Notes under the pieces: generated by a model | Databases searched by the model: none | Told to the model about the DNA's origin: nothing | What the model saw: the letters and a program-made list of their open reading frames with translations, nothing else | Translations under genes and position numbers: made by a program | Shown: in pieces, positions 23,901 through 36,549 of the stretch | Position numbering within the stretch: the stretch's first letter is position 1 | Layout: the number at the start of each line of letters is the position of its first letter | From: Rhabdornis inornatus | Lineage: Eukaryota; Chordata; Aves; Passeriformes; Rhabdornithidae | Reading direction: 5' to 3' | Length of the DNA stretch: 64,000 nucleotides | Assembly (NCBI GenBank): GCA_013397075.1 | Contig: VWZS01000638.1 | Location: forward strand, 2,554,417 to 2,618,416

Positions 23901-26900
23901 TGTGCTCAGTAACAAATCTTTGAACTACAGATGACTTTTAGACATGTAATAATTTACCATAAGTTTGCAGCTTTGTATAAATATATATATAAATATAGAG
24001 GATATGTTATATGATAATAGCAATAAATTGCTTCAAATGAATACAAGTGAAAGATGTGAAAAAGACTCAGTGCTTTCACTACCAGAAGCATTTCCAATCC
24101 AAATTTTTAAATATTATCTGAATAAATTACTGGTTAAATTAATAATAGGGCATCTGATGTACTGGACATGTCTTGGACACACATAAAAAAGTATCTTGTG
24201 ATTTTGTGTATGACCCATAACATAATATTGGGCTGAAATAAAATTCCACTGAAATTATTAATTGCTCTGTGACCAAGATGTCATATTCTTTGTTTTAACA
24301 TAAAACACATGGCTTTGTTTATTTCCATTAAACACGTTAGCAATATGACAAAATGGATATGCACAGATGGACTGGCTGGTGGGATGGATCTAATTAAAAC
24401 CTCATCGAAGGTGAAGGGTATAACTGCCATCTTTAATTTCATGTAATTTAAGGACAATTAAGTCCCCTCCTGCAACCAAGCACAGCAGCAGCCTCCACCC
24501 AGATGCAGAATAAAAATATGGTTTCAAATGCTGGAGCCACTGATGGCAATGCCAGCCAGAGGTGTTGCCATCAGTTCCTCCACGCCTGCCTCTGTTCTGC
24601 GCTGTGTGGACTCAGATAGTGTTGCCATGACTTTTTGTCTGGGGGCCTGTCTGATGGAGGGCATATGATTTAACAGTTTGCATTTGCTTTGCAAGAAATA
24701 GGAGCAATGAGAGAGTGGGTAGTTCGTTGGGGAATTAGTGGAATATTTTAAGCTAAATTTTTTAAGGTTTTGCAGTGCAAATGTCAATAGGCTCCTTCCT
24801 CCTTCTAGCTGTGCTTTTTGTGATGTATGTTGCTCCCTAACCTGCTTCAGGTGATGGTCTAATGGAGTTCAGGGCTGTCTGAGGAATGGTGAAAAATCTT
24901 TGGGTGAAATACAAGAAGTGACAGAAAGAATAATACAGGTACTTCATCAAGGAAATGCATATCTGGTATGATTCTCTACATTAATATGAGACCTCTAATG
25001 CCTGACATATGGTTATGAAGTGCCAATAAATAACCTCTTAGGCATAAAGGTTACCAAAAGTCAGAATATCACATTCAAATGCAGTTTGGATCTGTAGAAA
25101 TGACTGTCAATTTAGTGTCAGAGGGAACCTGCTTTTTTAGTCTTTGCAACATCAATACAAATATCAGAAGCAAATGCACTTAATGTCACTGTGTCTAAAG
25201 CCAGCTCTTGGTCTAATTTTTTTATCATGAGATCACATGAACCAATCAGACTCTGCACTTTTGTGTTTCTTTCTGAACAACACAACTGAAAAATGCATGT
25301 GGTCTTAATTTGGATCACTCCCTTTGGTTCACTTTCCCTTCATCTTTCTATGGCTGGTTAGGCTAAAAAAGCTGAATGATAGTATCTTAAGATTTATATA
25401 TAGCAGAACATACCTTAAGACCTATTAGAAGTCCACAAAAGTTTGCCAGCATGGTTATATCCTTTTTGGTCTTCCTGTTTTCTGTTTGGACTCTGTTTGT
25501 TCTCCATGCACAGTGTAGGACAAAGGGGTCTGGGTACATAACTGAGGCTACTGCAGACCACAGAAATCCCAAACAGCTCTCCTGCCTGCTTCCCCCTTGA
25601 GCAGGGCCTGTCTGTGCTGCACAGGGCAAAGGCAGAGCAGGATGTGGTGGTGCAATAGGATGTCATTTTATATTTTTAGAGAAAAGCAAAAACACTCAGA
25701 GGATGCTACAGAAAGCATTAAGGAAACTCTAGGCAGCACCCAAATGGGCACTGATAGCACAATCTGTTTGTTTCCTGCTGGGCAGTGACTCCTTCCAGCA
25801 GGCTGCTGAGACGATGTCAGGGGCACAAGTACACTAGCAAGTGCAGTCATACAAGGAAAATGCAGTGTTGCATTGCTGCCCAGGCAGCAGGTCTGGGCAC
25901 CCCAGTCCAGCTCAGCAGGAACCCTCTCATGAGCTCTGTGTTCCTCCACAGTACTCAGATGCTTCCAGTGTCGCAAGATCAGATGTTTCCAATTTTTCTT
26001 CCTGTGGCGGCTACTTAGAAGTTCTTCTGCTATCTGGAGAAAGCCAAATACTGGGAACCCTTTCCTGTCATATGACTGGACCTACTGCTGCAGATGAAGG
26101 GCTTGCCAGAAAGCTGGAATTCTGCAGCATGTGCACTGAGGCATTCCAGCCAGCATTGCTGCTGGAGGCAGGGTTGTCACTGTGGTGAGCTGGTGACTTG
26201 CTTTTGTAGGGGCCAGTGAGGACTGTGAGGGATGCAGAGTTAAATCATTATAGGAGAGGTTGCAAGGCACATCTTGTCATTGCCTTTTGTAGCTTTGTAG
26301 CTCTTAGAGTGTCTTTTCAGAGGTGTGCTGCCCTTACAGCATGGGTGAGAGGGCACAGCCCCTAGGAGGCTGACAGCAGGGCCCGACTGCTGCTGTTAGC
26401 AAAGTAATTCTTCCAGCTGGCAAACCTCTCTCAGTATTTTCCTAGGATAAAGGTCACTGTGAGCAAAGTACAAGCAAGGTGAACTGTCTCACCAGGCTGT
26501 TTGCAGCTTTTGGGCTATAAACTGCTCACCATATATGACTGCTCAAGCACCTGAACTTGTGCAGAATGTGCCTTGCAGCCAAGAATCTGCCCTGCTCTTC
26601 TGCTTTCCATCATGTGATTTGCCGTGCAGGCAGGTGCTTTGTAACCCTGCAGCAATGCCGTATGTTACCTGTGCACTTCACAACCCAGCTCCAGTCCTGC
26701 AAACTTAGAAACTTGTGTTTAGCCTGTCAGATTCCTGGAGATTAATCAGGCATATAAATGTTGGCTGGATCAGTAAATAGTTTCCCAGTTCTTCCAAATT
26801 CACTTATGGTAACACATTGCTTTTCCTTGTTTTTCTTTCACATTTTAAAACCAGAACATTTAGTTAAAGGGTCACATACAGTCATTATCTTTAAATACTC

Positions 26901-29900
26901 TGTAAACATAAGTGCTGACAAGATCCTAAGTCAGCAAGTATCTCTCAGTGAAAACTATGAAGTATGCAGACAGCATGTATGGCAGTCAGAGTCAATAGTA
27001 CCTAGTAATATGCATAGGTTTTTCGTAGAAGGGACCAATGGTTTATAATAAGTTTTTCACTCTTTCAAATCACAGTTCTATGAAATAGCAAAAAGAAAAA
27101 AGTCCCAAACAGAAGAGCAGTATCATATCTGTGACTGTGAGAACATGAATAATAATGCAATGGAAAATGTTCTCAACAGTGTTTAAACTAACTTAAAAGC
27201 TTTTAAAGAAATCTGTGACAGAAGAGAAGTTGCCAGAGTTTTTCATTCCTCCGCTGAACAGAACTGCTTGTGCATACAGAATTTCATAGGTTTTGTTAGA
27301 TTTGATTTACACTGCGTTGTAGCATTGCCAAATGGAGCAATGTTCAAGACTTTGAAAACTAAATCAAAAAAGAGTGGCTTTGTTTCAAATAAGTGCTCTG
27401 GTAATTGTCAGGTTTGAGTCCAGACCTCTTCTTGTTTATGCTGTTGTACATTTGGACTGGTGCTGCCAGCACCTGTGGTTTCACCATGTTGCAGCCTTCT
27501 AGGGCAGGTTTGCTGTGAGGGGCTACCAGGCTGTCATCTCCCTGTCAGACCTTCCCCAAGTGACATGTGCTTCTTATTATGAGATGGGAAGGATTTGGGA
27601 TTGGTTGGAAAATGATTGGCCCTTCTCATTCTGGAGGAAAGAGAAAAGCAAGTCCTTGAATCCTAAATGCTCACTGTGAGAAATCAAAGAATTAGATCTC
27701 TGCAGCAATTATTTTAAGGTACATTCATTATTTTCACACAATTCCATGCATTTTAGGAGCCCCAAGTAATGAATTTTGAAATGCAATGCAAATACTAATA
27801 AACAAAATACCAGTGTTTTGGGAGTAATTCCAGTTATATATTAAGGAACAGATGGTTTGGGTGTGCTGCCTCCATTTTGCTGTTAAACCTGGAAAAAATG
27901 AAACTAGATAGAGTATTTAATGCAGAAAATCTCAAACTGTCCATTTCTATGTCTGTCTCTACCATTCGCCTCTACTTGTGGATCCAAAAGCTGATTCTGT
28001 GTTTAACCAGGGTGAATTGCTTAATCTTTATTAATATAAATGAGAGGAGTTTGTCACCCTTATATAGGTGCTAAAAGGATGTCTCCTATGAGAACATCAT
28101 GTGAGGACATCATGTAACTACTATTGATTGCTTACAGTCTGTTTTATTTCATGGGTACAAATATTCTGCTCTTACAAATATTTGAAATTATGCATACAAG
28201 AGCCTTCCTTAAGTGCTTAAAAATTGCTAGTACTTTATCTGTCCAGACCCGCATTCTGTGTGTTAAAAGCAGCCAAAGCACAATATATAGTTGGTATTTG
28301 TGGGTGCCTTTTTCTTTTTAATGACCTAACGCACACTGCTTCCATATTGCTAATGGTAAGAACTGTTTGTTGCATGCCTAGTACGACGGAAGTTTTGGTT
28401 AATCAAAATTGTTAGCATCCTCTTGTATTAAACTCATATTTAGATAGAGAGGTGCTGTTTTGATGTACATTTATCTTTTCTTAGTCTGGCTGGAATTTGC
28501 TGAAGCAGAATTCTATTATTTCAATAAAATGGCACATGCAAGTTATGAAAGACCCAGTCAGTGTGAATTACATATAGCTACTATAAAAAGACTGGCAAAT
28601 TTTATCTTCCCTAGGTTCTCAAAAGCTAAGGTATTAATTAAGCAGAGGTGGATAAATATACAGCTTTGATGAAGACATTTTTTGTTGTGAGGATGTGTCT
28701 GCTTCTATAGTCTGCAGGCACACTGCAAACAAAAACAAGGCAGCAACTGTGCTGGTTGGCATCGTTACCAATATAGGGCAAAAGCAATTATTATGTGTGG
28801 AAAACTTCAATGGAAATTTGTATCAACAACAGAGGAAGAATTGGCATCTGAAAAAGTGCATGAAAATAAAACTTAATAAAGCAGGGATATCATCTTCCCA
28901 CAGTACTGCACAAATAAGAGCTATGTGTGCAGAAAAGCCTCTTGAAATAAAAGTGTGGGACTCCAGACAAGAGATGTGCCTTTCTCACACACAGTTCTGA
29001 GGCAGAGAGTTTCCTCTCATGGATCTAAATGCAGTTGTCTCACACTACTCGAGTACTAATTTGGGCTTTTCAAATGGAGCAAGTCTGTTTTAGGTACACG
29101 TGTGCCTGAAGTGATGCACACACTTTCTTTCAAAAAGATGCACTGTCTTCAAGACAGTGCAGTATAAAGGTCCTTTCTCTAGCATTTTGCCCATTTTTCA
29201 TATTTTCATTTTGTGATGCTGTCATTGTAAAAGCTGATTTAGCTGCATCTTGCAAATTAATCTGTGAAGTGAGAGACAGGAAAAGAGATTAATCTGTCTG
29301 TATAGTGTATTAAAATAAGAGAGTAAGATGCTTTTCTCCTCTGGAATAGAGCTTTGGGAGGCTGTTAGTAGAGATAGTAAAATGAAGCTTGAATGATCTC
29401 AGAGGCAAGAAGCACCCTTAGTTATCTCCTGTATTTTTGTGAAACCTCTAATAAAAGAATCTAGTACGTCATATATATCAACCTTTTGGGCACAGAAAGG
29501 ATTCCAAACTGTTTCTTAGTATCCAATTTAAGCATTTGGCCATTTTTTATTTTCAAGGGCACCTGAAAATAACTCTGAAAGAGAAATCTTTGAACGGAGG
29601 GGGTAATAGCTGAGCCCAACAGCAAATTCTTCAGTCTGTGTGCTAAAATCCAGACTTTTTAGGAACAGATATAACACTGATATGAACAGAATAGCATTGA
29701 ATTATGACTTATTTCTTCCCCATGAACTTACCTTTGAAAGTTATAGTCCTGAACTCCATTTCTATGTTGTGAATCACCTAAGCATCACATGCCCCATAAG
29801 CTTTTAAAAACAAAGGGACTATCATGACTATGGATGATAATCACATTCAGAAAGAATTATTGCAAAATTAATTGTTATTTATTCTTTCAGAGATTGGGGA

Positions 29901-30165
29901 GGGAGGGGCACAGAAATTTCTGTAAAGCTGGCATATCCACTAATAGAATTTTCACATTTCTTTGGCACTTATTGACTGGCCAGTGGGTTCCTTGTTCATT
30001 TCTTACTAGATGTTTTAGGAGAAATCATTGATTTTGTCTCAATTCCTGTCTGATTTGGCCCAATAATGAGAATTTCATTAGTGACTTTCATGAGAGCAGG
30101 AACAGACAGATAAATTAAAATATTGACTTAAAATGAAATAAAACCCTTGGTCTCGGTAAATACTC

Positions 30166-30193
30166 TTTTTTTTCTTTTTTTTTTTTTTCTTTA
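30166..30193. repeat. Poly(T) tract
   Basis: T runs interrupted by single C residues. Confidence 0.9.
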
Positions 30194-30902
30194 AAGTGAG
30201 GTATTTAAATCATATTTTTAAAGTCTGCTTCCACAGATCATTATAAACCTACATGTTCTACCATTTAATGGGTTTTTTTAATAGAAAGAGTCATCATTTT
30301 CATTTAAAAGAAGTATTCAAGTAAAATTTTTCACTGTCACTTCAAGGAGAAAGACAAATTGCTTTTCCTGTTAAGTTCTTGCAGTTTGATTCTGTTCCTC
30401 ACTGTGCTGCCATGATAAATAATGCCATGGGGATCATTTAATGTTGGATGGTAGCTGGCCCATGTGGGCTACTCACTGTGGTGTGAGCTCAATGTGAGGC
30501 AAGACCAGCTCAGAGCTCAAAGGAATGTAGGGTTGCTGCTGAAAATCTCCCATGGTGAGTATGGGGCTGCCAGACAGCCAGAAAAGGGAGAGAGGGGCAT
30601 ATAGAAAGCTTTTATCACGTTTTCTCATTGCTAACAAGGAATGCAAGGAGGGACACACCATGGATTACAGTAAGTCTATGATGGACAAAGAAATTTGGCT
30701 GCTCCCTCCATGCAGGGTCCCTGCACTGCTTCTCTTATAAACTTGATATTACTAGCAGAACCTAGTCTCTAGAATGGGGTTTCTAAACCCTTTCACAGAA
30801 AATCTCTTTCAAAGTGTTTTAACTACCTATTGATCAACTGCCAGAAAATGACAACTTGCTATCACTGCCGCTAACTAAAGGCGAGCATAGGGGACATGGC
30901 AC

Positions 30903-31028
30903 ATTGATTCTTTGGTGTTTATCCTACTATGAAGAACAAAAATCATAAATGGTGTGAGGTGGGGAATTGATTCCTCAGTGTTTACCCTGATACAAGGAAC
31001 AAACCACCAAGAGCTGAAGTGAGCAGGA
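30903..31028. repeat. Imperfect 63-bp tandem duplication
   Basis: Units 30903-30965 and 30966-31028 both begin ATTGATTC, continue GTGTTTA(T/C)CCT and contain GAACAAA at the same spacing. The second half of the unit is more diverged than the first, so the duplication is old. Confidence 0.75.
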
Positions 31029-31340
31029 GCCAGACTCAAAGCATACAAAAGTAGGTTCTTCAATTCAGGTGGCTGAGAGGTGGAACAGAGGATGCTCTGA
31101 GTGCCAGGGTCTTATATGTGTTCAAGGGTTGGTGGAGCAGGTTCATAGAAGGGAAATATGTTAAGAGTTGCTAAATACATGGCAACCACGTCTGCCTCAG
31201 GCAGACTGTGACCTGCAAATGCTGGAAGATGGGAGACTTTGGGGGCACATACCACGTGAGTTTCCTATGTTCTTTTCAGCAGCTGTCAGAGACAAAATCC
31301 TGAATAAGGTGGATCTTTCCTTTGACCTGATACAGCTTTC

Positions 31341-31363
31341 TTTTTTTTTTTTTTTTTTTTTTT
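31341..31363. repeat. Poly(T) run of 23
   Basis: An uninterrupted T run in intergenic DNA. Confidence 0.95.
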
Positions 31364-32452
31364 GGGTCTTGTTAGGCACATCCATTTTATAAATATTAAT
31401 GCTATCTCACTGCTTCCTACTTGGCCTTCTCTGTTATCTCATCCATCAGCTATTTCTTGTCTTTCTGACTGAGGATGAACATTCATTATGTGTGCAGATA
31501 GTACCTTGCACAGCTGGGGTCACTTGGTGTGACTGAGTGCTTTCACATTATAGCCATTATTAAGAAATAGTGTAGAAACATAGGGGGTTGTAGGTTTTTC
31601 CTTTTTGTTGCCCTCTGAGTTTTTTTATGACTGTCATTTGGCTTCTGTAACCCAAATCAAATTAGTTAACCCTTTTTGTTAAGAATGAAATGTTCCCAGC
31701 AGTGTAGAGATCTCAATGTGTTCCTTTGCCATGTAGTGAGCAACTTCTAGAACTGTGGAATCATGATACCTCTTACTAATAAGTTCTTGATTTCGCCCCC
31801 TCTTTCTATTAATGTAAATAATTTAGTATCTTGATGTACTGGTCTTTCTTCATTGACATGTAAAACAAACAACCCCCAGTTGACACAAGAGTGCCTTTTT
31901 ATTTGTTAGACCGGGGCTTGGACTACTGAATTTTTCAGGAAGAATCATCCTTGCAGGTGTACTGGGAAATTGGGTCGTAACTTTCTGTCCTTTACTGGGT
32001 AAGTGTTCACAAGCACCATCTATGCTGTACCATAACATTTGAAGAAGTCAGTGATACCTACAAGCCCAGGTTGCCAGCTATAAAACAACAGTGCTCTAGC
32101 AAGACTGTAAAGCTGGCCAGGGAAAAACATAAAACAAGGTAGCCTGAAAACATGGGAATTAGGATTTGAAACAACGGAATTGAGAATCCACCATAAACAA
32201 GGTGGTTACATTGGCAAACTCTGACCACATATTTGCAGTGCAACTTGCCCCTCTTAAACAAGGCAAGTTTGGTCTAAATTGAATTCCTGTTGTAGATTTG
32301 ATTAGGAAAAAATTTATCTCACGGTGCTAACTACTGATGAAGAACTGACAATATTTTCAGGACATTTGCAGTTTTGAGAACATCCATGTCTAAGAGACAC
32401 TGTTCTAAAGAAAATACTCAGAGGAAGCTAATTAGCACTACATTTTTTCTAT

Positions 32453-32545
32453 AAAATCATAGAATATCCTGAGTTGGAAGGGACCCACAAGGATCATCAA
32501 AGCCTATCTCTTATACTTGCATAAACTGAGATCCAAGCCTTTTTA
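32453..32545 (-). mobile_element. Short CR1 3' tail
   Basis: AATCATAGAATATCCTGAGT, then TTGGAAGGGACCCACAAGGA followed by TCATC, is the reverse complement of a typical avian CR1 3' end. Only about 90 bp remain; the rest is truncated or decayed. Confidence 0.85.
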
Positions 32546-35148
32546 AGCAAATGTTTTGTAGAGAGAAATCATGGGTGCATAACATATCTGTGTGGATTCT
32601 TAAAAAAAGGATTTTGAAAAGTATGCATTATTGTGCAAATAAGGGCTGTTCCCTAATACCCAGACGTAATGGGTTTTAAAGATCCTTGCCATAGACTTGC
32701 ATACCAGCTTGACAGACAGATTGTTTGGATTTTAAGCACTCAGACTAGCAAAAATATCCAAAAGGGGAAAATCACTGTAATTTCAGATTGGGGTAATCCC
32801 ATCAATCAACCTGTTTTCCCAGCTGGGTAATTTTTTTGTGGATTTAGGGAAAGAATAACAAAATCCTTTTTCACTGCATCTTCTGAAATGCTTACAGAAG
32901 TTCACATCCATATATCTCCCAGTCTTTCTCAGAGAAGATGACGTACACAGGATGTGTGATGGCAGACACCAAGAGTTTGCTGTTGCAGGGAATACATTGC
33001 TCCTTTCCCTTAATGTGAAGTATTCATTTAATTAACTTGCTTAGGTGACTGTATTTTGCTACCAGTTATTTTCAGTAATAAAGTGAAATGCTCGGTTTGT
33101 GTAAAACACAAGTAAAGTTGAAACTAAAGTGTGTCTTCCCATTTGTAGTAGGAGGCAACTACAATAGAGCTGCCAAGAGAGGGGCTGACTCATTACAATC
33201 CCAGACACTATATAGAGGAATACATCACATTTCCTTTGTCTTAATTCCCCTGAAAGTGCTACTAACTCCAGCTTTGGATGGGTGTGCTGCGAGTTTCTTG
33301 CCTTATTGCACTAAATGCAGCCCTTAGTTTGTGCACACAGGGTGCTTGGCTTGTGTGTGGGACACTGAACCTGTAGGAGTGAGAGCACTTAGAAGTTACA
33401 TCACCTTTCTCTCATCGTTAATACCATTGCAGGTTTCTGAACCAGCTCATATCTTCTCCTTGTGGCCAGGGCAATGGCTTGGTGTCAAGTCATCTCCAGG
33501 GGATTTTTGCCTCCCAGCTGCCTCTTCTAATATGTGAGGACATGACTCGGCATCTGTGCTCATCACAACTGCTTCTCCCAAGGTAAACTGTATATTAGAA
33601 ACTACTTCAAAATGTGCCAAGCCTATGGTCAGTGTGGGTTGCTGGGATTTTTTTTTTTGTTTGTTTTTATATTAGAAAACCACACGGAGCCTTAAGGAAC
33701 GTGTCTTTCAGCATTGCTTTCAGAGCACCCTGTCTTCCTTCTAAACTCTGCCATTAAAAATTTGCTTTGGGCTCATGCTTGGTGCTGAAATCTTGGCCTG
33801 AGGGTTTATTTTTCGATGTGTGAATTTCAGAAAACTGGCTATCAAAAAGAGGTCGTTTTGAACCTTGGTGAGGTTTTTTTTCCCTGAGGAAAAATGAACA
33901 CATTTGCACTGTTTGTCTGCTGTAGGGCTGGTGATGGGGAGGGAATTGTGTGGCTATACTTATGTGCCCATTAGCCCTGTTCTATTAAATTTTGAGCTGA
34001 TTGTTCAGGTTCAGGCAATTTGTTGGGAAAGTATAGACAGAGACCCTGAAATACAGACTTGCTGCAATTGATGTGAAAACAGATGGCCAGTCAGAGGAGG
34101 GAGATCTTACACCCTGTCCTGAGGTAGATATCAGTGAGCCCATGTAGGTGCTCCTCTCTAGAGGAAAAATCCATAGGAGACTGGATGTTATTGTCTCTGC
34201 TGCTTATGGAGTTGCTTTGTTTTAATGTGTACTTCTTGGGAAACTTGTAAGAGAATGATGATGTCTTTTTTTCCCCCCTTCACTGAACAGACTGCAAGAT
34301 CAGGCAGCAGCACTTTATATCTGGTCCTTTTGTAGCAGACAATTATCAGTCATATGCATATGTGATGTCTGTACTGGTGTTTCTATGACACCCCTAAAAC
34401 ATCTTTCTGAGCCCTTAAACAAATCTGTTGCAGCAGTATTATCTATCTATCTGTGGTATTTGCTGTTGTATCTAGATGTATCCATTGGATTTCAGCTTCC
34501 TGATCATTTGAGGATGGAGGACGAGTAACCAAGCCATCAAGATTTTAAAGTATTTTACTCCTCTGTGTGGAAGACAGGTTCAGGGTAACAAAAAGTCATC
34601 TTCTTTTCGGTAAATTATAAAAATGGTGAGTGAAAATTATTGCTTGAAGAATTTGTAAACTTATCTTTCATGTTTCTCAGTTCTGTTGATATTACTTGGG
34701 GAAAGTGAATCTGTAGCTCTTCTCAACTCAATGGGTCTTCAGTTCCACTATCGTGGTTTTTATAAGAAGAGAAATACCCAAAGCAATCATAAAGATTTGC
34801 TTAAGATAGTGAACAGGGTGTTACTGATAGCAGGTACAGGGTTTGCAGCCCGGTCCTGTGGTTGCACCGATGTTCCCCTTGGCGAATGAGGGGTGTCCCA
34901 AAGCTGCCGTGAAACGCGTGAGCCAAGGAGCATCTGCACCGCCCGGGGTGGCTCCGGGCTTGTTGTCTGCGGCTCGGGGTCGTTCGGAGTCCCGCAGGCT
35001 TGAGCCTGGGCTGAGCCATATCTCCGGCTTAGCAGCTCCAGCCCGTCCGGCCGAGGGGACAGCCCGTCCGGCGGGGTGTGGCTGTCCTTGGGGACGGGCA
35101 GGGGCTGCGGAGAGGGGCCGCGGCTGGGGCCGGGCGGCGCTCGGGGCC

Positions 35149-35234
35149 GGCGGTTTCCCGGGCGATGGGTGGGGAGAGGAGGAGGAGGAGGAGGAGGAAG
35201 AGGAGGAGGAGGGGTCCCCGCGGCTTTATCTCCC
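35149..35234. repeat. 86-bp block, first copy (assembly duplication)
   Basis: Aligns to 36361-36446 with three mismatches, all within the first 17 bases, and is directly followed by a single N at 35235. Read together with the 690-bp duplicate, this is best explained as the same locus assembled twice. Confidence 0.9.
35171..35214. repeat. (GGA)n purine tract, first copy
   Basis: GGA triplets with one GAA interruption. The same tract recurs at 36383-36426 in the duplicated segment. Such tracts with neighbouring G-runs are hard to sequence and can form triplex or G-quadruplex structures. Confidence 0.9.
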
Positions 35235-35668
35235 NGCGGGCGGGGGGCGGCGGCGGCGGGCACGCACACGCACCCGGCGGGGATACAGCCCCTGGCTCGG
35301 GGATGCCCGTCCGAGCCGCGGGAATCGCTGCCCGCCCTCTTGCAGGAGCATCTTCCTTTCCCGAGGCTGATCCGCTTGCTCAGGGGAGAGAGGGTGATGT
35401 GGCCTGCCGCGGCACCGGCGGCTTTCTGGTGCCCGGTTGTGGCTACAATCACCACCTCCGACAGGAGCTGCCCGAGGCACGGCGAGTCCAGGCCGGGAGC
35501 TGCACGTAAGGATCCCGCCGGGGGTGTCAGCTCCATCCTCTGCGCTTCCCTATAAGGCCACGAATGCCACTTCTGGAATGAATTTGTGCCCCATCTTCTC
35601 CTTCTGCTTGTTGGAGAAGTTGGAGGATATTCCATGATTGAGGTTTCATGCATGTTAATGTGTGCTGC

Positions 35669-36358
35669 TGGCTGGTGCGTCCAGCTGGCTCCCTTATTTG
35701 TTCATTGCTATTTTCAAAAGAGAGAAGATCTGGGAAGATGGTGCTGTTGTGCTCTTCCTCCCCCCGGCCCCGCAGAATAGGAAAGTATATGGAAACTGAT
35801 AAGTGGACCTTCACCCTGTAATTATAATATGAGCATTTCTCAATCATTTTTCATCCTAGCTGCACTTGGCAAACATTGCCACCTGTTCCAGCACCTTTAT
35901 CAAGTCTTTCAGATGCACTTGTGAGCTTTCAGCTCTTGAAAATACACAGTAAAATAATGGTTGGACTACTTCGAATTTCTGGGTCCCCATCTCTGTTACT
36001 GTTTTGACTTGATTTAACCAGAGCTTCAGTGGTGCCTTGGGTGGTGCTAGTCCTGACTTGGTCCTGCCTGTGAGTGTGAGTGATGCTGCCTTCTCTAGGG
36101 TGTACATATGTGTGTATGCTTGTGGGGTGTGTTGCTGGTTTACCTGTTCAACTCTGCACTTCACACTCAGAGGAGAATGTGATTCTGCCATTCCTTACTC
36201 GGTTTATGTCAAATGATTATAAGTTAGGTTTTAGGTACTATGTCTATCTATCAGAGGCCTCTCTCATCCTTAAAGGATACACTATGTGAATTTGCTTGAG
36301 CATTCAGTGCTCTTATTAGAACTGTCACATTTGCACACATGAATTCTCTCTCTTTAGC
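35669..36358. repeat. 690-bp block, first copy (assembly duplication)
   Basis: Identical, as far as I can read, to 36666-37355 at a constant offset of 997 bp. It ends at a single N (36359). Zero divergence and N-bounded ends indicate an assembly artefact rather than a genomic duplication. Confidence 0.95.
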
Positions 36359-36360
36359 NG

Positions 36361-36446
36361 GGCGGTTGCCCGGGGGGTGGGTGGGGAGAGGAGGAGGAGG
36401 AGGAGGAGGAAGAGGAGGAGGAGGGGTCCCCGCGGCTTTATCTCCC
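36361..36446. repeat. 86-bp block, second copy
   Basis: Second copy of 35149-35234. Unlike the first copy, it runs on without a break into the OCC1 5' UTR and start codon, so it preserves the true junction. Confidence 0.9.
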
Positions 36447-36512
36447 ACCCGGCTCCGCCCGCCGCCGGCTGTCTCCCGTGACCGCACCGCACCGGCGGCC
36501 CGGGCAGCGCCC

Positions 36513-36549
36513 ATGGGCTGCGGCAACTCCACGGCCGGCGGCGCGGGCG
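36513..36549 (+). CDS. C12orf75: OCC1 coding exon 1 (truncated by the N gap)
   Basis: ATG at 36513 opens MGCGNSTAGGAG plus one base before Ns begin at 36550. The context GCGCCCATGG has G at +4 but not a purine at -3. The preceding 66 bp (36447-36512) are GC-rich with a CCGCCC Sp1-type box and form the likely 5' UTR or core promoter. Gly2, Cys3 and Ser6 fit an N-myristoylation plus palmitoylation signal. The exon's end and donor site are not visible. Confidence 0.92.

Larger units (their letters stand above)
20201..34840. other. Intergenic region between APPL2 and OCC1
   Basis: About 14.6 kb of AT-rich DNA between the two divergent genes. It contains an A-rich tract (20868-20945), T tracts (30166-30193, 31341-31363), a 63-bp tandem duplication (30903-31028) and one short CR1 tail (32453-32545). 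All open frames are short and lack recognisable domains or splice-site support. No RNA gene is recognised. Confidence 0.8.
34840..35560 (+). promoter_or_regulatory. C12orf75: CpG-island promoter of OCC1 (first assembled copy, exon 1 missing)
   Basis: High G+C with frequent CpG, abruptly different from the AT-rich flanks. It should contain the promoter, first exon and start of intron 1 of OCC1. In this copy the exon-1 coding sequence is replaced by a single N at 35235, while the exon appears about 1.2 kb downstream in a second partial copy. The purine tract 35171-35214 is the likely cause of poor sequencing. Confidence 0.85.

Noticed and set aside
34787..35653. A 288-codon minus-strand open frame over the OCC1 CpG island
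   Set aside because: It is a low-complexity Pro-rich translation of the purine tract and crosses an N; the real gene is on the other strand.
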